From: CAZQQN01 sp964549595
GTDB taxonomy: Bacteria > Bacteroidota > Bacteroidia > CAILMK01 > CAYYUA01
Assembly (NCBI GenBank): GCA_964549595.1
Contig: CAZJWK010000076.1
Span: forward strand, 1-13,705
DNA length: 13,705 bases
Direction of reading: 5' to 3'
A program made the translations under genes and the position numbers. This document shows positions 1-6,548 of this stretch, one piece after another. The notes beneath the pieces were generated by a model. The model ran no database searches and had not been told where the DNA came from. It saw nothing but the letters and a program-made list of their open reading frames with translations. Each line of letters starts with the position of its first letter. The first letter of the stretch is position 1.

Positions 1-2
1 CC

Positions 3-383
3 TCTTACCAATATACAGACAAATTATCCCAAGCAGGTACTTATTATTACAAGATCAGGCAAACAGATTTTGATGGTTCTGAAAGCTCCTCTTCTGTAAA
101 AGCGATTAGAGTAAATCAGGTAAATGAAATTAATATAAAGCAAGTTAAATTCCATGCCTCCACAATGGAAGTTAAAATTAGTGGTATAAAACAATTTAGG
201 GGAACTTTGGAACTGACTTCCATAAAAGGGCGGACCATTGCCCGAAAGCAACTTAAAGAATCCAAAGGCAACAAAAACATCCGGTTTTATGGGCTTAATG
301 ATAGCAGCCGTATTTTTTACCTTCATTTGTTTAAAGGAAATGGAAATCGCATAACGGGTGAGAAAGTTTTAAAGCTAAGATAA
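3..383 (+). CDS. C-terminal end of a secreted protein, T9SS sorting-domain-like (5' truncated by window)
   Basis: The frame is open from the first bases of the window to the TAA at 381-383, so this is the 3' end of a longer gene. The visible 126 residues begin with a beta-sandwich-like stretch (GTYYYKIRQTDFDGS), a pattern very common at the end of fibronectin-like domains in Bacteroidota exported proteins. Next comes a roughly 75-residue module of short beta strands that ends in FYLHLFKGNGNRITGEKVLKL. That ending resembles the type A T9SS C-terminal sorting domain, which normally closes with a G/x-Y-x-L-x-I strand and a basic KxxLxL strand. The usual YPNP-like opening motif is not obvious, so the sorting assignment is an inference. 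Nothing in the visible part shows the enzymatic or adhesive role of the full protein. The stop codon lies inside a hairpin stem (381-420). Confidence 0.7.
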   Translation, partial: SYQYTDKLSQAGTYYYKIRQTDFDGSESSSSVKAIRVNQVNEINIKQVKFHASTMEVKISGIKQFRGTLELTSIKGRTIARKQLKESKGNKNIRFYGLNDSSRIFYLHLFKGNGNRITGEKVLKLR

Positions 384-420
384 GCGGTTCTCAAAACCGG
401 TCAAAAACACAAACCGCTTA
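381..420 (+). terminator. Hairpin at the end of the secreted-protein gene
   Basis: TAAGCGGTT (381-389) is perfectly complementary to AACCGCTTA (412-420), a 9-bp stem with a 22-nt loop. The stem begins at the stop codon itself. No T tract follows, so this is either a weak intrinsic terminator or a 3'-end stabilising hairpin. Confidence 0.4.
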
Positions 421-522
421 CAACTTAAAAGGGTTAAACTTGCGGAATGGCAAAAGCTAATGAATAAAGAAAAGTGGAATTGAATTACTATTTTTATACC
501 AAAGTTATTGTGAAAGAAAAAA

Positions 523-981
523 ATGTCTATTATGAAATTGTTGAATTTAGTAATATCGGTGCTTTTACTGTTGGGAATAACCAATGGCTGCAAATACGAA
601 AATGGCCCTCTTATTAGTTTTAAAAGCAAGAAGAAAAGATTGGTCAATGAGTGGAAACTGGAAAAGTACTTGCGAAATGATAAAGACCGAACCAGTAAAT
701 TGATCATTAGCAATTATGAAGAGACTTATACAAAAGATGGTCGGTTAATAAGAACTTTTAAAGCGCCGGATGGAGATAATGAGGAGCAAGATGGTAATTG
801 GGAGTTTGGTGAAAACAAGAAGGTTATTGACATTGGAGATGTTAGCAGCATTAAATTAACAAATGAGACAAGTACTGTTTCGGCCTCCGAATTGGAAATT
901 TTGAAATTGACTAGCGATAAACTTTGGTACAAGTTTGAAAATGGTGGGGATGTCCACGAATTCCATTTAGTCAGCAAGTAA
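523..981 (+). CDS. Small lipoprotein, lipocalin-like fold suspected
   Basis: This is a 152-residue protein with a classic lipoprotein signal: a short basic start, a leucine-rich hydrophobic core and the lipobox GITNGC with the lipidated cysteine near residue 23. The mature part opens with LVNEWKLEKYL, followed by strand-forming stretches (SKLIISNYEETYTKDG, DGNWEF, ASELEILKLTSDKLWYKF). This resembles the lipocalin-like lipoproteins common in Bacteroidota, which start with a 'G-x-W-x-L' strand and end with a 'L-x-x-L-T-x-x-x-L' strand. The family is inferred from the pattern, and no ligand is known. Two in-frame ATGs are possible: 523, or 532, which gives a more typical start (MKLLNLV). The leader is A-rich (GAAAGAAAAAA) with no Shine-Dalgarno sequence. 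It stands alone, 139 bp after the previous gene and followed by a gene-poor region. Confidence 0.8.
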   Translation: MSIMKLLNLVISVLLLLGITNGCKYENGPLISFKSKKKRLVNEWKLEKYLRNDKDRTSKLIISNYEETYTKDGRLIRTFKAPDGDNEEQDGNWEFGENKKVIDIGDVSSIKLTNETSTVSASELEILKLTSDKLWYKFENGGDVHEFHLVSK

Positions 982-1042
982 ATTTAAATGCCCTTTAAAA
1001 CCGAAAATATGGGTTCAGGGATTTAATTTTGAGGATGTTAAT

Positions 1043-1592
1043 TTAGATAGCTACTATTCCTGCTTTTTCCTGAAATGCTTTGATCCCACTATTCTCATTT
1101 AAATGCCAGCATAAACGAAGTGTTAAATCTACCATGGTTTCTAATTTGGAAACCACCTTTGTCCTTCTCGTCATCCTTGATAAATAATGTCGAATATTTG
1201 AATTACTCTGTTCTATTGTTATTATGCTTTTCTTGCTCATTGTTAACCGATCATTTGGCAACACCTTTTGGTAAGCCTCCCAGTTATCTTTAATTCAGGT
1301 GTTTGAATTTCTCTTCGTAGAATGCTTTAAGGGTTTCAGCAGAACGATTGCCAATAATCCATCCGATGGTTTTGTTTTTTATTACAGTCCCAAGCCCGCC
1401 ATATCCATATTTTTTTGTTTTTTTGATTGATAAAATGCCACTTCCATTTATTTGAACTCCCTTAACCTCATCATCTGGTTTTGGCTCAGGTTATCTGGAA
1501 GCAATCTTACGAATCCACTTTAGGTCATTGAGCACACAGGCCGATGTCTGGGGAGAAGGGCTAAGTAATTTTACTAGGGTGCATTCGTTGCA
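1043..1592 (-). pseudogene. Degenerate IS1-family transposase remnant
   Basis: Minus-strand translation gives pieces of one IS1-type transposase in shifting frames. The best piece (1264 down to 1043) reads EAYQKVLPNDR, then IEQSNSNIRHYLSRMTRRTK and VVSK, which matches the C-terminal DDE-end motif of IS1 transposases (IERxNxxxRxxxxRxxRKTxxFSK). Upstream in other frames are GWIIGNRSAETLKAFYEE (about 1365-1312), KIWIWRAWD (about 1415-1386), WHFINQKNKK, and a helix-turn-helix-like SPQTS...LKWIRKIAS (about 1560-1495). At least two frameshifts and several stops separate these pieces, and the expected first catalytic aspartate before WHF is not present. The copy is therefore dead. No terminal inverted repeats or target duplication could be identified, so the element edges are approximate. 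Confidence 0.75.
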
Positions 1593-2111
1593 TTACTTAC
1601 TAATAAAACTAAGGAAAAATGAGATTTCCGGGTTTATGCCCATAGTCTAGGCCAAATATCAAAAGTTCTGAATAAGGTTTTCTTTAATTTTGAATGATAT
1701 GTTAAGGGGCTTAGCTCTTTAAACTTGTTGGTACAAAAGTGTTTAAAAAATTTTTTACCTTAAGTTTTGAATTTCAAAAATTATTTAACACTTTTGACTG
1801 AGAATAAAATGGAAAGGGGTTAATTTCTACTAATCAGAATTTTTGCTTTTCTAATGTGGCCTAAGCTCCTAAATTTGAAGGATTGAAATTTTGGGAGTAA
1901 GGAAAGCCAGGTGTATTTAGTTTTCAATGCAATAATTCTTTTGGTTTCATCCTCAAATCCATTGTTTTAGATAAAATTCTGCTTTTTGGAATATTATTAG
2001 CCAAAGCAAAAATATTATAAAATTAATGATTCTTTTTATATGGGAATCGATTGTATACTCTGAAAGACATATCAAGTGTTATGAAAGAAATTGTTCAACC
2101 AAAATAAAGTT
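1593..2111. other. Gene-free AT-rich stretch between IS remnant and exported-protein cluster
   Basis: No open frame of convincing quality exists here on either strand. The only clear structure is the inverted repeat at 1734-1796. The last part (about 1980-2111) should carry the promoter of the cluster that starts at 2112, but no clean TAnnTTTG box was found. Confidence 0.6.
1734..1796. repeat. Long imperfect inverted repeat
   Basis: The left arm at 1734-1756 (CAAAAGTGTTTAAAAAATTT...) pairs with the right arm at 1776-1796, whose complement reads CAAAAGTGTTAAATAATTTT. The match covers about 20 bp with one extra base and one mismatch, around a 19-nt loop. It is too AT-rich and lacks the T tract of a normal terminator. 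It could be an end structure of a lost mobile element or a protein-binding site. Confidence 0.55.
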
Positions 2112-2630
2112 ATGGTAAGATATTTTACTCATTTTTTTTGCTCGTTTATTTTACTTTTTGGTTTTATCTATCCCGCTGATGGCCAGAATATAAGACGGGC
2201 AAGTATTAATGCCCTCGGAGCGACCAGTCAAATAGATGAATCAAAAACAATAATCAGCCAAACCATTGGTCAGGCTTATTTTACAGCTACTTATAAGGAT
2301 CGAGGAATAGCCTTCTTTCCCGGTTTTCAACAGGCATTTTTTATTAAACCCAAACCCAAAGCTTCAAAAAGGGATTTTGGTAAAGTTAAGATTTATCCCA
2401 ATCCGGCTAATGATAGGGTAAGAGTCAATCCACCAGGAAAGGTAAAGGATTATTCCATAGTCATTAGAAACCTTAACGGAAGTATAGTATGGATAAGAAA
2501 AAACCCCTCTCTCAATCAAGAATATCTTGAAATTGATGTTGAGGATTGGAGAAACGGTATGTATTTATTGACATTACACAATAAAGTAATTAATAAGAGC
2601 AAATCATTCAAATTGATAATTCAAAAATAA
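2112..2630 (+). CDS. Secreted protein with T9SS type A sorting domain
   Basis: This 172-residue protein has a signal peptide (MVRYFTHFFCSFILLFGFIYPADGQ, cleavage near residue 25). A central region of about 55 residues carries the pattern SINALG...ISQTIGQ...PGFQQ, seen in many small Bacteroidota exported proteins. A C-terminal T9SS type A sorting domain follows from about residue 92: KIYPNPANDRVRV opens it and GMYLLTL...SFKLIIQK closes it. The YPNP motif and the closing strand are visible directly. The protein should be moved across the outer membrane by T9SS and released or anchored at the surface. ATG 2112 is preferred over an in-frame TTG at 2091, because it gives a normal signal peptide and an A/T-rich leader. 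Its function is unknown. It lies 5 bp from the next gene and is probably co-transcribed with it. Confidence 0.85.
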   Translation: MVRYFTHFFCSFILLFGFIYPADGQNIRRASINALGATSQIDESKTIISQTIGQAYFTATYKDRGIAFFPGFQQAFFIKPKPKASKRDFGKVKIYPNPANDRVRVNPPGKVKDYSIVIRNLNGSIVWIRKNPSLNQEYLEIDVEDWRNGMYLLTLHNKVINKSKSFKLIIQK

Positions 2631-2635
2631 TTTAT

Positions 2636-3280
2636 ATGATAAGAGAAAGGATAAAGTTTTTAGGATCCCTTTTAGTTTCAGTATTGGTGACTTTTTCCAT
2701 TTATGGTCAAAATGGACATTCTGAACTATCTATAGGTGGAACACAACAAATAACCAACTTCAAATTTATTACCAGCGAAGGAGAAGAAATAGATGATTAC
2801 GACCCCATTTATTCTGGCGCATATCAAATTGGTTATGCTCATTATTTGGAAAACGGTGTTTTTTTTAAAGGACTAATAGGAATGCGAAAAGCTGGTGCAA
2901 CAAAGGTGATAGATGCTTCCAATTACCAGTGGGATCTCCATTATGGGCGGATTCGTTTGGGTGGCGGCTATCTTTATGAGCTTGGCGAAGTTAAGCCTTA
3001 TCTGAATGTATCAGGTTTTTTTGGCTACTTGCTTAAAGCCAATCAGACCCTAAATAACCAAGATTACGATATTTTGAAAAATGATGAAATCCAAGAAGCA
3101 GACCTGGGAATATACATAGGACCGGGAGTCAAATTCACCTTAAACAAATCAATCTCATTTTATACAGAACTAGGGTATCTAAGAGGATTCCAAAATATTG
3201 AACCAGAGGGGTCTGAACAAACAGCCAATAATTATGCTTATTCTTTAACTGTTGGGATTTCTTACAGTATTCAAAATTAA
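2636..3280 (+). CDS. Outer-membrane beta-barrel protein
   Basis: This 214-residue protein has a signal peptide ending near Q25 (LVSVLVTFSIYGQ). The rest is a chain of alternating, aromatic-rich strands with short turns, for example YQIGYAHYL, VFFKGLIGMRKAG, GRIRLGGGYLY, PYLNVSGFFGYLL, GIYIGPGVKFTL, SFYTELGYLRGF and YSLTVGISYSIQN. This fits an eight-strand OmpX/OmpW-size barrel of the broad 'porin family / outer membrane beta-barrel' group of Bacteroidota. The last strand ends in a polar rather than aromatic residue. No transport or enzymatic motif is seen. The gene is 5 bp after the T9SS-sorted protein and 20 bp before the stalk protein. A role as their surface partner or anchor is plausible but only inferred from position. 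Confidence 0.8.
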   Translation: MIRERIKFLGSLLVSVLVTFSIYGQNGHSELSIGGTQQITNFKFITSEGEEIDDYDPIYSGAYQIGYAHYLENGVFFKGLIGMRKAGATKVIDASNYQWDLHYGRIRLGGGYLYELGEVKPYLNVSGFFGYLLKANQTLNNQDYDILKNDEIQEADLGIYIGPGVKFTLNKSISFYTELGYLRGFQNIEPEGSEQTANNYAYSLTVGISYSIQN

Positions 3281-3300
3281 TAAATAAAAAATTATAAATT

Positions 3301-4902
3301 ATGAAATTTATTACAAAAATAGGGCTCTTACTTTTAACCCTTAATGTTTTTAGTCTTACCTTGATTGCTCAAAACATCGGGGACCTTAGCGGTATCAACT
3401 ACCAGGCAGTCGCAGTTGATGCTGAAGGAGAAGAAATTGTCGGAAAAGATGTAGAGGGAAAGCCTCTTTACAAAGAACAAATAGGGGTTAAATTTACCAT
3501 TACAGAAACTAAGGGAGGAGAAATCTTATATCAGGAAAATCATACCACATTAACAGATGAACAAGGGTTGTTTTCCCTTACCATTGGTGAAGGAAATAAA
3601 ACCGGAAAAGGCCAATACCAGGATTTGCTTGAAATCCCCTGGATTGATGCTGATCAATGGTTAAAAGTGGAAATTTCAACCGATAACAATGGGGATTACA
3701 GAACGGTTAGCTATCAAAAGTTCAGGCCTGTTCCATACGCTTTTTATACCGATGATATCGCTGATAATGCGATAACCACCTCAAAGATTCTCAATGAAAC
3801 GATTCAGGCGGAAGACATTGATACAGGTTCAGTAGAAACTTCGGAAATCTTGAACGAAACAATTCAGGCTGAGGACATCGATACAGGTTCAGTAGAATCT
3901 TCGGAAATCTTGAATGAAACAATTCAGGCTGAGGACATCGATACTGGCTCGGTAGAAACTTCGGAAATCTTAAATGAAACAATTCAGGCTGAGGACATCG
4001 ATACAGNNNNNNNNNNNNNNNNNNNNNNNNNNNNNNNNNNNNNNNNNNNNNNNNNNNNNNNNNNNNNNNNNNNNNNNNNNNNNNNNNNNNNNNNNNNNNN
4101 NNNNNNAACAATTCAGGCTGAGGACATCGATACAGGCTCAGTAGAATCTTCGGAAATCTTGAATGAAACAATCCAAGCTGAGGATATTGATACAGGCTCG
4201 GTACAATCTTCGGAAATCTTAAATGAAACAATTCAGGCTGAGGACATCGATACAGGCTCAGTAGAATCTTCGGAAATCTTGGATGAAACGATTAAGGCGA
4301 AAGATATTGGTACGGGGGCTGTTGAAAGTGATGAAATTGCTAACAGAACAATTTTAAACGAAGATATTGCAAATAATACCATTAACTTATCTACCAAAGT
4401 AACTGATATCCTCTCCGTTGAAAATGGTGGAACGGGCGTTAATTCTTTAACCGATGGAGGACTCCTGGTAGGAAATGGCAATAATGATATTGAAACCCTT
4501 TCCCAGGGTGATGATGGAGAGATTCCTGTTGGCGTAACCAATGCCAATCCAGTCATGAAATTACTTGCTCAGGGGAGTGGAATTAAAATCACTCAGAAAT
4601 CGGATTCTGTCATTATTAGTTCAACCATATCGGGTGGAGAAAGTGCCGATGGTACCAAAAACATAGATATTGGTACAATAGCGCCGGGTGATACTTACAC
4701 ATCCCCTTCATTTACAGTCCCGGATTCAGATGCAAATCAGGGAGATATCATTTTGGCTTCTTTGGATGTCAATTTACAAGGATGTATGATGACACCTTAT
4801 TTTACAACCGGCAATACTGCTAAAATAGCGATTTTTAACGGCACGGGAGGTACCGTTAATTTGGGAAATAATGTTCAGGTAAAATTATTAATCGTCCAAT
4901 AA
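3301..4902 (+). CDS. Tail-fibre/stalk-like surface protein with 20-residue repeats (contains assembly gap)
   Basis: A signal peptide (cleavage near LIAQ, residue 24) leads into a domain of about 130 residues beginning INYQAVA and ending RPVPYAFYTDDI. This N-terminal module is widespread in Bacteroidota surface proteins that carry phage-tail-like stalks. From residue 161 a 20-residue repeat follows (SEILNETIQAEDIDTGSVET) in which I or V recurs every five residues. It degenerates at DEIANRTILNEDIANNTI into VENGGTGVNSLTDGGLLVGNG, a motif typical of tail-fibre-like proteins. The last 90 or so residues are an uncharacterised beta-rich domain with one cysteine (LQGCMMTPYF). Family resemblance suggests a fibrous, probably trimeric, surface protein. 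The C-terminus does not look like a standard T9SS domain, so its export route is uncertain. The 533-residue length is nominal because 100 Ns lie inside the repeat. The gene shares the transcript of 2112 and 2636 by spacing. Confidence 0.8.
   Translation: MKFITKIGLLLLTLNVFSLTLIAQNIGDLSGINYQAVAVDAEGEEIVGKDVEGKPLYKEQIGVKFTITETKGGEILYQENHTTLTDEQGLFSLTIGEGNKTGKGQYQDLLEIPWIDADQWLKVEISTDNNGDYRTVSYQKFRPVPYAFYTDDIADNAITTSKILNETIQAEDIDTGSVETSEILNETIQAEDIDTGSVESSEILNETIQAEDIDTGSVETSEILNETIQAEDIDTXXXXXXXXXXXXXXXXXXXXXXXXXXXXXXXXXXTIQAEDIDTGSVESSEILNETIQAEDIDTGSVQSSEILNETIQAEDIDTGSVESSEILDETIKAKDIGTGAVESDEIANRTILNEDIANNTINLSTKVTDILSVENGGTGVNSLTDGGLLVGNGNNDIETLSQGDDGEIPVGVTNANPVMKLLAQGSGIKITQKSDSVIISSTISGGESADGTKNIDIGTIAPGDTYTSPSFTVPDSDANQGDIILASLDVNLQGCMMTPYFTTGNTAKIAIFNGTGGTVNLGNNVQVKLLIVQ
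3781..4329 (+). repeat. 60-bp in-frame tandem repeat array
   Basis: At least eight whole or partial 60-bp units are visible (starts at 3781, 3841, 3901, 3961, a partial after the gap, then 4150, 4210 and 4270). The inner units are nearly identical at the DNA level, differing by a few silent bases and a Thr/Ser swap. The first and last units are the most diverged, a pattern expected from unequal exchange within an array. A weaker related unit continues to about 4389. Confidence 0.95.
4007..4106. other. Assembly gap of 100 Ns inside the repeat array
   Basis: There are exactly 100 undetermined bases, the usual placeholder for a gap of unknown size. The 60-bp register differs by 9 bases on the two sides, so the true missing length should be 31 plus a multiple of 60 if the array is uninterrupted. 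Confidence 0.98.
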
Positions 4903-5072
4903 TTAAAAAAAGATGGCCAATTTCCTTAATTTTTTGAGAAAGGGCTTTGTATTAAAGTTAAACTATATCCTTCAGCATTGTTTTAAGGATTTTTTTGAAA
5001 AGACAGCGACACGGAATTAAATCTATTTTTATTGTGATTAAAAGATTAACCACGCGTGAAGTACAACTTTTT

Positions 5073-5498
5073 ATGAATAAGAAAACAGAGATTAAAATTA
5101 TTACTTCCTTTTTGGCTATTTGTCTATTGTTTACTTTTCAAGTAAATGGGCAAATAACCCTATCTACAAAATCAAAGAAAAATGGTGTGTGGAACAAGGA
5201 AGATAAGGAATGGAAAATCGTATCCAAAAAAGATGAGATGTATTCATTTTTTGAATTCAATAAGGAATTTACTTGGTTCCAGCACACTACAAAGAAAAGT
5301 AGGACAGCTTTCTTGATAAAATCCATTCAAACTTTCGAGGAGGAACAAAAATACAGGATGAAGGTTATCAGTGATGTAGGCAATAAATATGAAGTGGTGT
5401 TAGACCTGAAAAATAAAAACCTTAAGTTTTTACATCCCCCCGATAGCACAACCCAACTCACCCAGTATTCCATAAAAGAAGTATGGAAAGCAAATTGA
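5073..5498 (+). CDS. Secreted protein of unknown function
   Basis: The product is 141 residues. A clear signal peptide (MNKKTEIKIITSFLAICLLF..., cleavage near VNGQ, residue 27) is followed by a small, lysine-rich mature part of about 114 residues with strand-like blocks (EWKIVSKKDEMYSFFEFN, FTWFQHTTKKSRTAFLI, YRMKVISDVGNKYEVVLDL). No known domain is recognised and no catalytic motif is evident. The ATG at 5073 is preferred. A longer in-frame reading from a TTG at 4995 would place 26 charged residues before the signal peptide and is rejected. The gene is 170 bp after the stalk-protein gene, on the same strand, so it may be a separate unit of the same exported module. A terminator-like hairpin follows at 5528-5548. 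Confidence 0.75.
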   Translation: MNKKTEIKIITSFLAICLLFTFQVNGQITLSTKSKKNGVWNKEDKEWKIVSKKDEMYSFFEFNKEFTWFQHTTKKSRTAFLIKSIQTFEEEQKYRMKVISDVGNKYEVVLDLKNKNLKFLHPPDSTTQLTQYSIKEVWKAN

Positions 5499-5904
5499 GA
5501 AAAAAATTTAACCTTTTCGGGAATAACGGTAAACTTTAGCCATTTACCCTTCCCTTTTTTACGATTGCTTGAAATTGCTAATGTATTTTTGAGCAGCTTC
5601 ACTTATCAAATAATAAACATTTTTTGAATTAGGCGTTTATGGAATAAAGGCTCTGAATCAGGCTTTCTCATGCCGGTTAATAACCCTGTCACTTTTTTTC
5701 CGATTTCTTTTCCATTCCTCAATAATCCTGATAATATCCCCCTTATCGATCTTAAAATTTAAGCGAGGCCTTTAAAATCAATACCCATCTTGGTTTCGTT
5801 TTACTGATAATCACCAGTTTTTTTAGGCCGAAAAAGCTTACCGATTGTAATCAATAAAACAAGGGCTCAATAAGGATAAAGCACCAAGGGCCATATGGAA
5901 GCCC
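5499..5904. other. Intergenic region between convergent genes
   Basis: Apart from the terminator-like hairpin near its left end, no gene is seen. On the minus strand a short open stretch of 37 codons (roughly 5668-5780) reads KIDKGDIIRIIEEWKRNR without a start codon. It may be the tail of a decayed small gene, but this is too weak to annotate. Confidence 0.5.
5528..5560 (+). terminator. Possible rho-independent terminator
   Basis: GGTAAA (5528-5533) pairs with TTTACC (5543-5548) around a 9-nt loop. The sequence CTTCCCTTTTTT follows, about 30 nt after the stop of the secreted-protein gene. The stem is short and AT-rich, so the call is tentative. Confidence 0.4.
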
Positions 5905-6303
5905 TCAAAGAAACCTTATCGTGCCTGGATAACGGTATTGAATACCTTCCGAGGCCCTAACGGAAGCAATGACAATGAGAAAACAGTAGATCAATAGAAA
6001 GGCTGACATGATAAGAACCAAAACAATCCACCTGAAATAGTTTAACGGGTCATCAACAAGAGAAAGGGTAATGGCCATCATTAAAACCAAAAAGTAAAGG
6101 GTGAAAGAAATTTGAAAATTAAGGGATTCCTTGCCTTGATCATCGACAAAATTATACAATTCCCGCTTTTCCAGCCATACGATAAAGGGAACAATAATGT
6201 TACAAAAAGGTAAAAATAACCCGGTAAGGGCCAACAAATGACAAAGCATCGCTCTCTGCCGAGCCTCCTTAGATAAACCAGGGTTTTTTAAGGGTGGGGT
6301 CAT
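5905..6303 (-). CDS. DUF4870 domain membrane protein
   Basis: This 132-residue integral membrane protein matches the DUF4870 pattern well. An N-terminal RQRAMLCHLLALTGLFLPFCNIIVPFIVWL helical hairpin is followed by the hallmark loop DDQGKESLNFQISFTLYF. Two further hydrophobic helices follow (FLVLMMAITLSLV, WIVLVLIMSAFLLIYCFLIVIASV), and the protein ends in a short polar tail with YRYPGTIRFL. The length is normal for the family. Its molecular role is not established. It lies 245 bp downstream of phoU on the same strand, with a palindrome between them, and is probably transcribed separately. Nothing ties it functionally to phosphate transport. Confidence 0.88.
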   Translation of the reverse strand: MTPPLKNPGLSKEARQRAMLCHLLALTGLFLPFCNIIVPFIVWLEKRELYNFVDDQGKESLNFQISFTLYFLVLMMAITLSLVDDPLNYFRWIVLVLIMSAFLLIYCFLIVIASVRASEGIQYRYPGTIRFL

Positions 6304-6425
6304 AATTGATGCCCTTTGATCTATTAATTTTTCAATTCAGTGTCACAAAAATTTAACACCAAAAAATTCCGGAAGATTTTCATCTCATTTTTCCTTTAAT
6401 GCCAAGAGATAGGTTAGACCAAAAC

Positions 6426-6453
6426 TATGCAATGAAAACCTTTTCATTGTATA
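6426..6453. promoter_or_regulatory. Near-perfect palindrome upstream of the DUF4870 gene
   Basis: TATGCAATGAAAA (6426-6438) and TTTTCATTGTATA (6441-6453) match at 12 of 13 positions around a central CC. The almost absent loop argues for a dimeric protein-binding site or a cruciform, rather than a terminator. Confidence 0.45.
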
Positions 6454-6548
6454 ACCCGGGATAAAATTAAACAGGCCTCAATGATGACTGGTAATAAAAC
6501 CGGTCTTAAAAAGCAGTGGAGGATAACGTCAGCTGACTGGCTTAATGA

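Noticed and set aside
375..713. 112-codon minus-strand frame over the lipoprotein gene
   Set aside because: It is a shadow of the plus-strand lipoprotein, which has a clear lipobox. The shadow is only rich in Phe, Ser and Leu.
1015..1045. Terminal inverted repeat of the IS1 remnant
   Set aside because: No complementary sequence was found on the other side near 1570-1700, so the element ends cannot be defined.
3791..4231. Long open minus-strand frame through the repeat array
   Set aside because: It is only the complement of a repeat that lacks stops in that frame. It is interrupted by the N gap and its translation is a Pro/Arg/Phe-rich repeat with no start context.
3781..4329. Regularly repeated units resembling a CRISPR array
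   Set aside because: The 60-bp units are contiguous with no unique spacers, are in frame, and encode a repeated peptide.
4995..5072. Longer N-terminus of the secreted protein from a TTG at 4995
   Set aside because: It would put 26 charged residues before a perfect signal peptide. ATG 5073 is better.
6486..6505. GACTGGT/ACCGGTC hairpin as the phoU terminator
   Set aside because: On the phoU-coding strand the stem has an A-C mismatch in the middle and no T tract follows.
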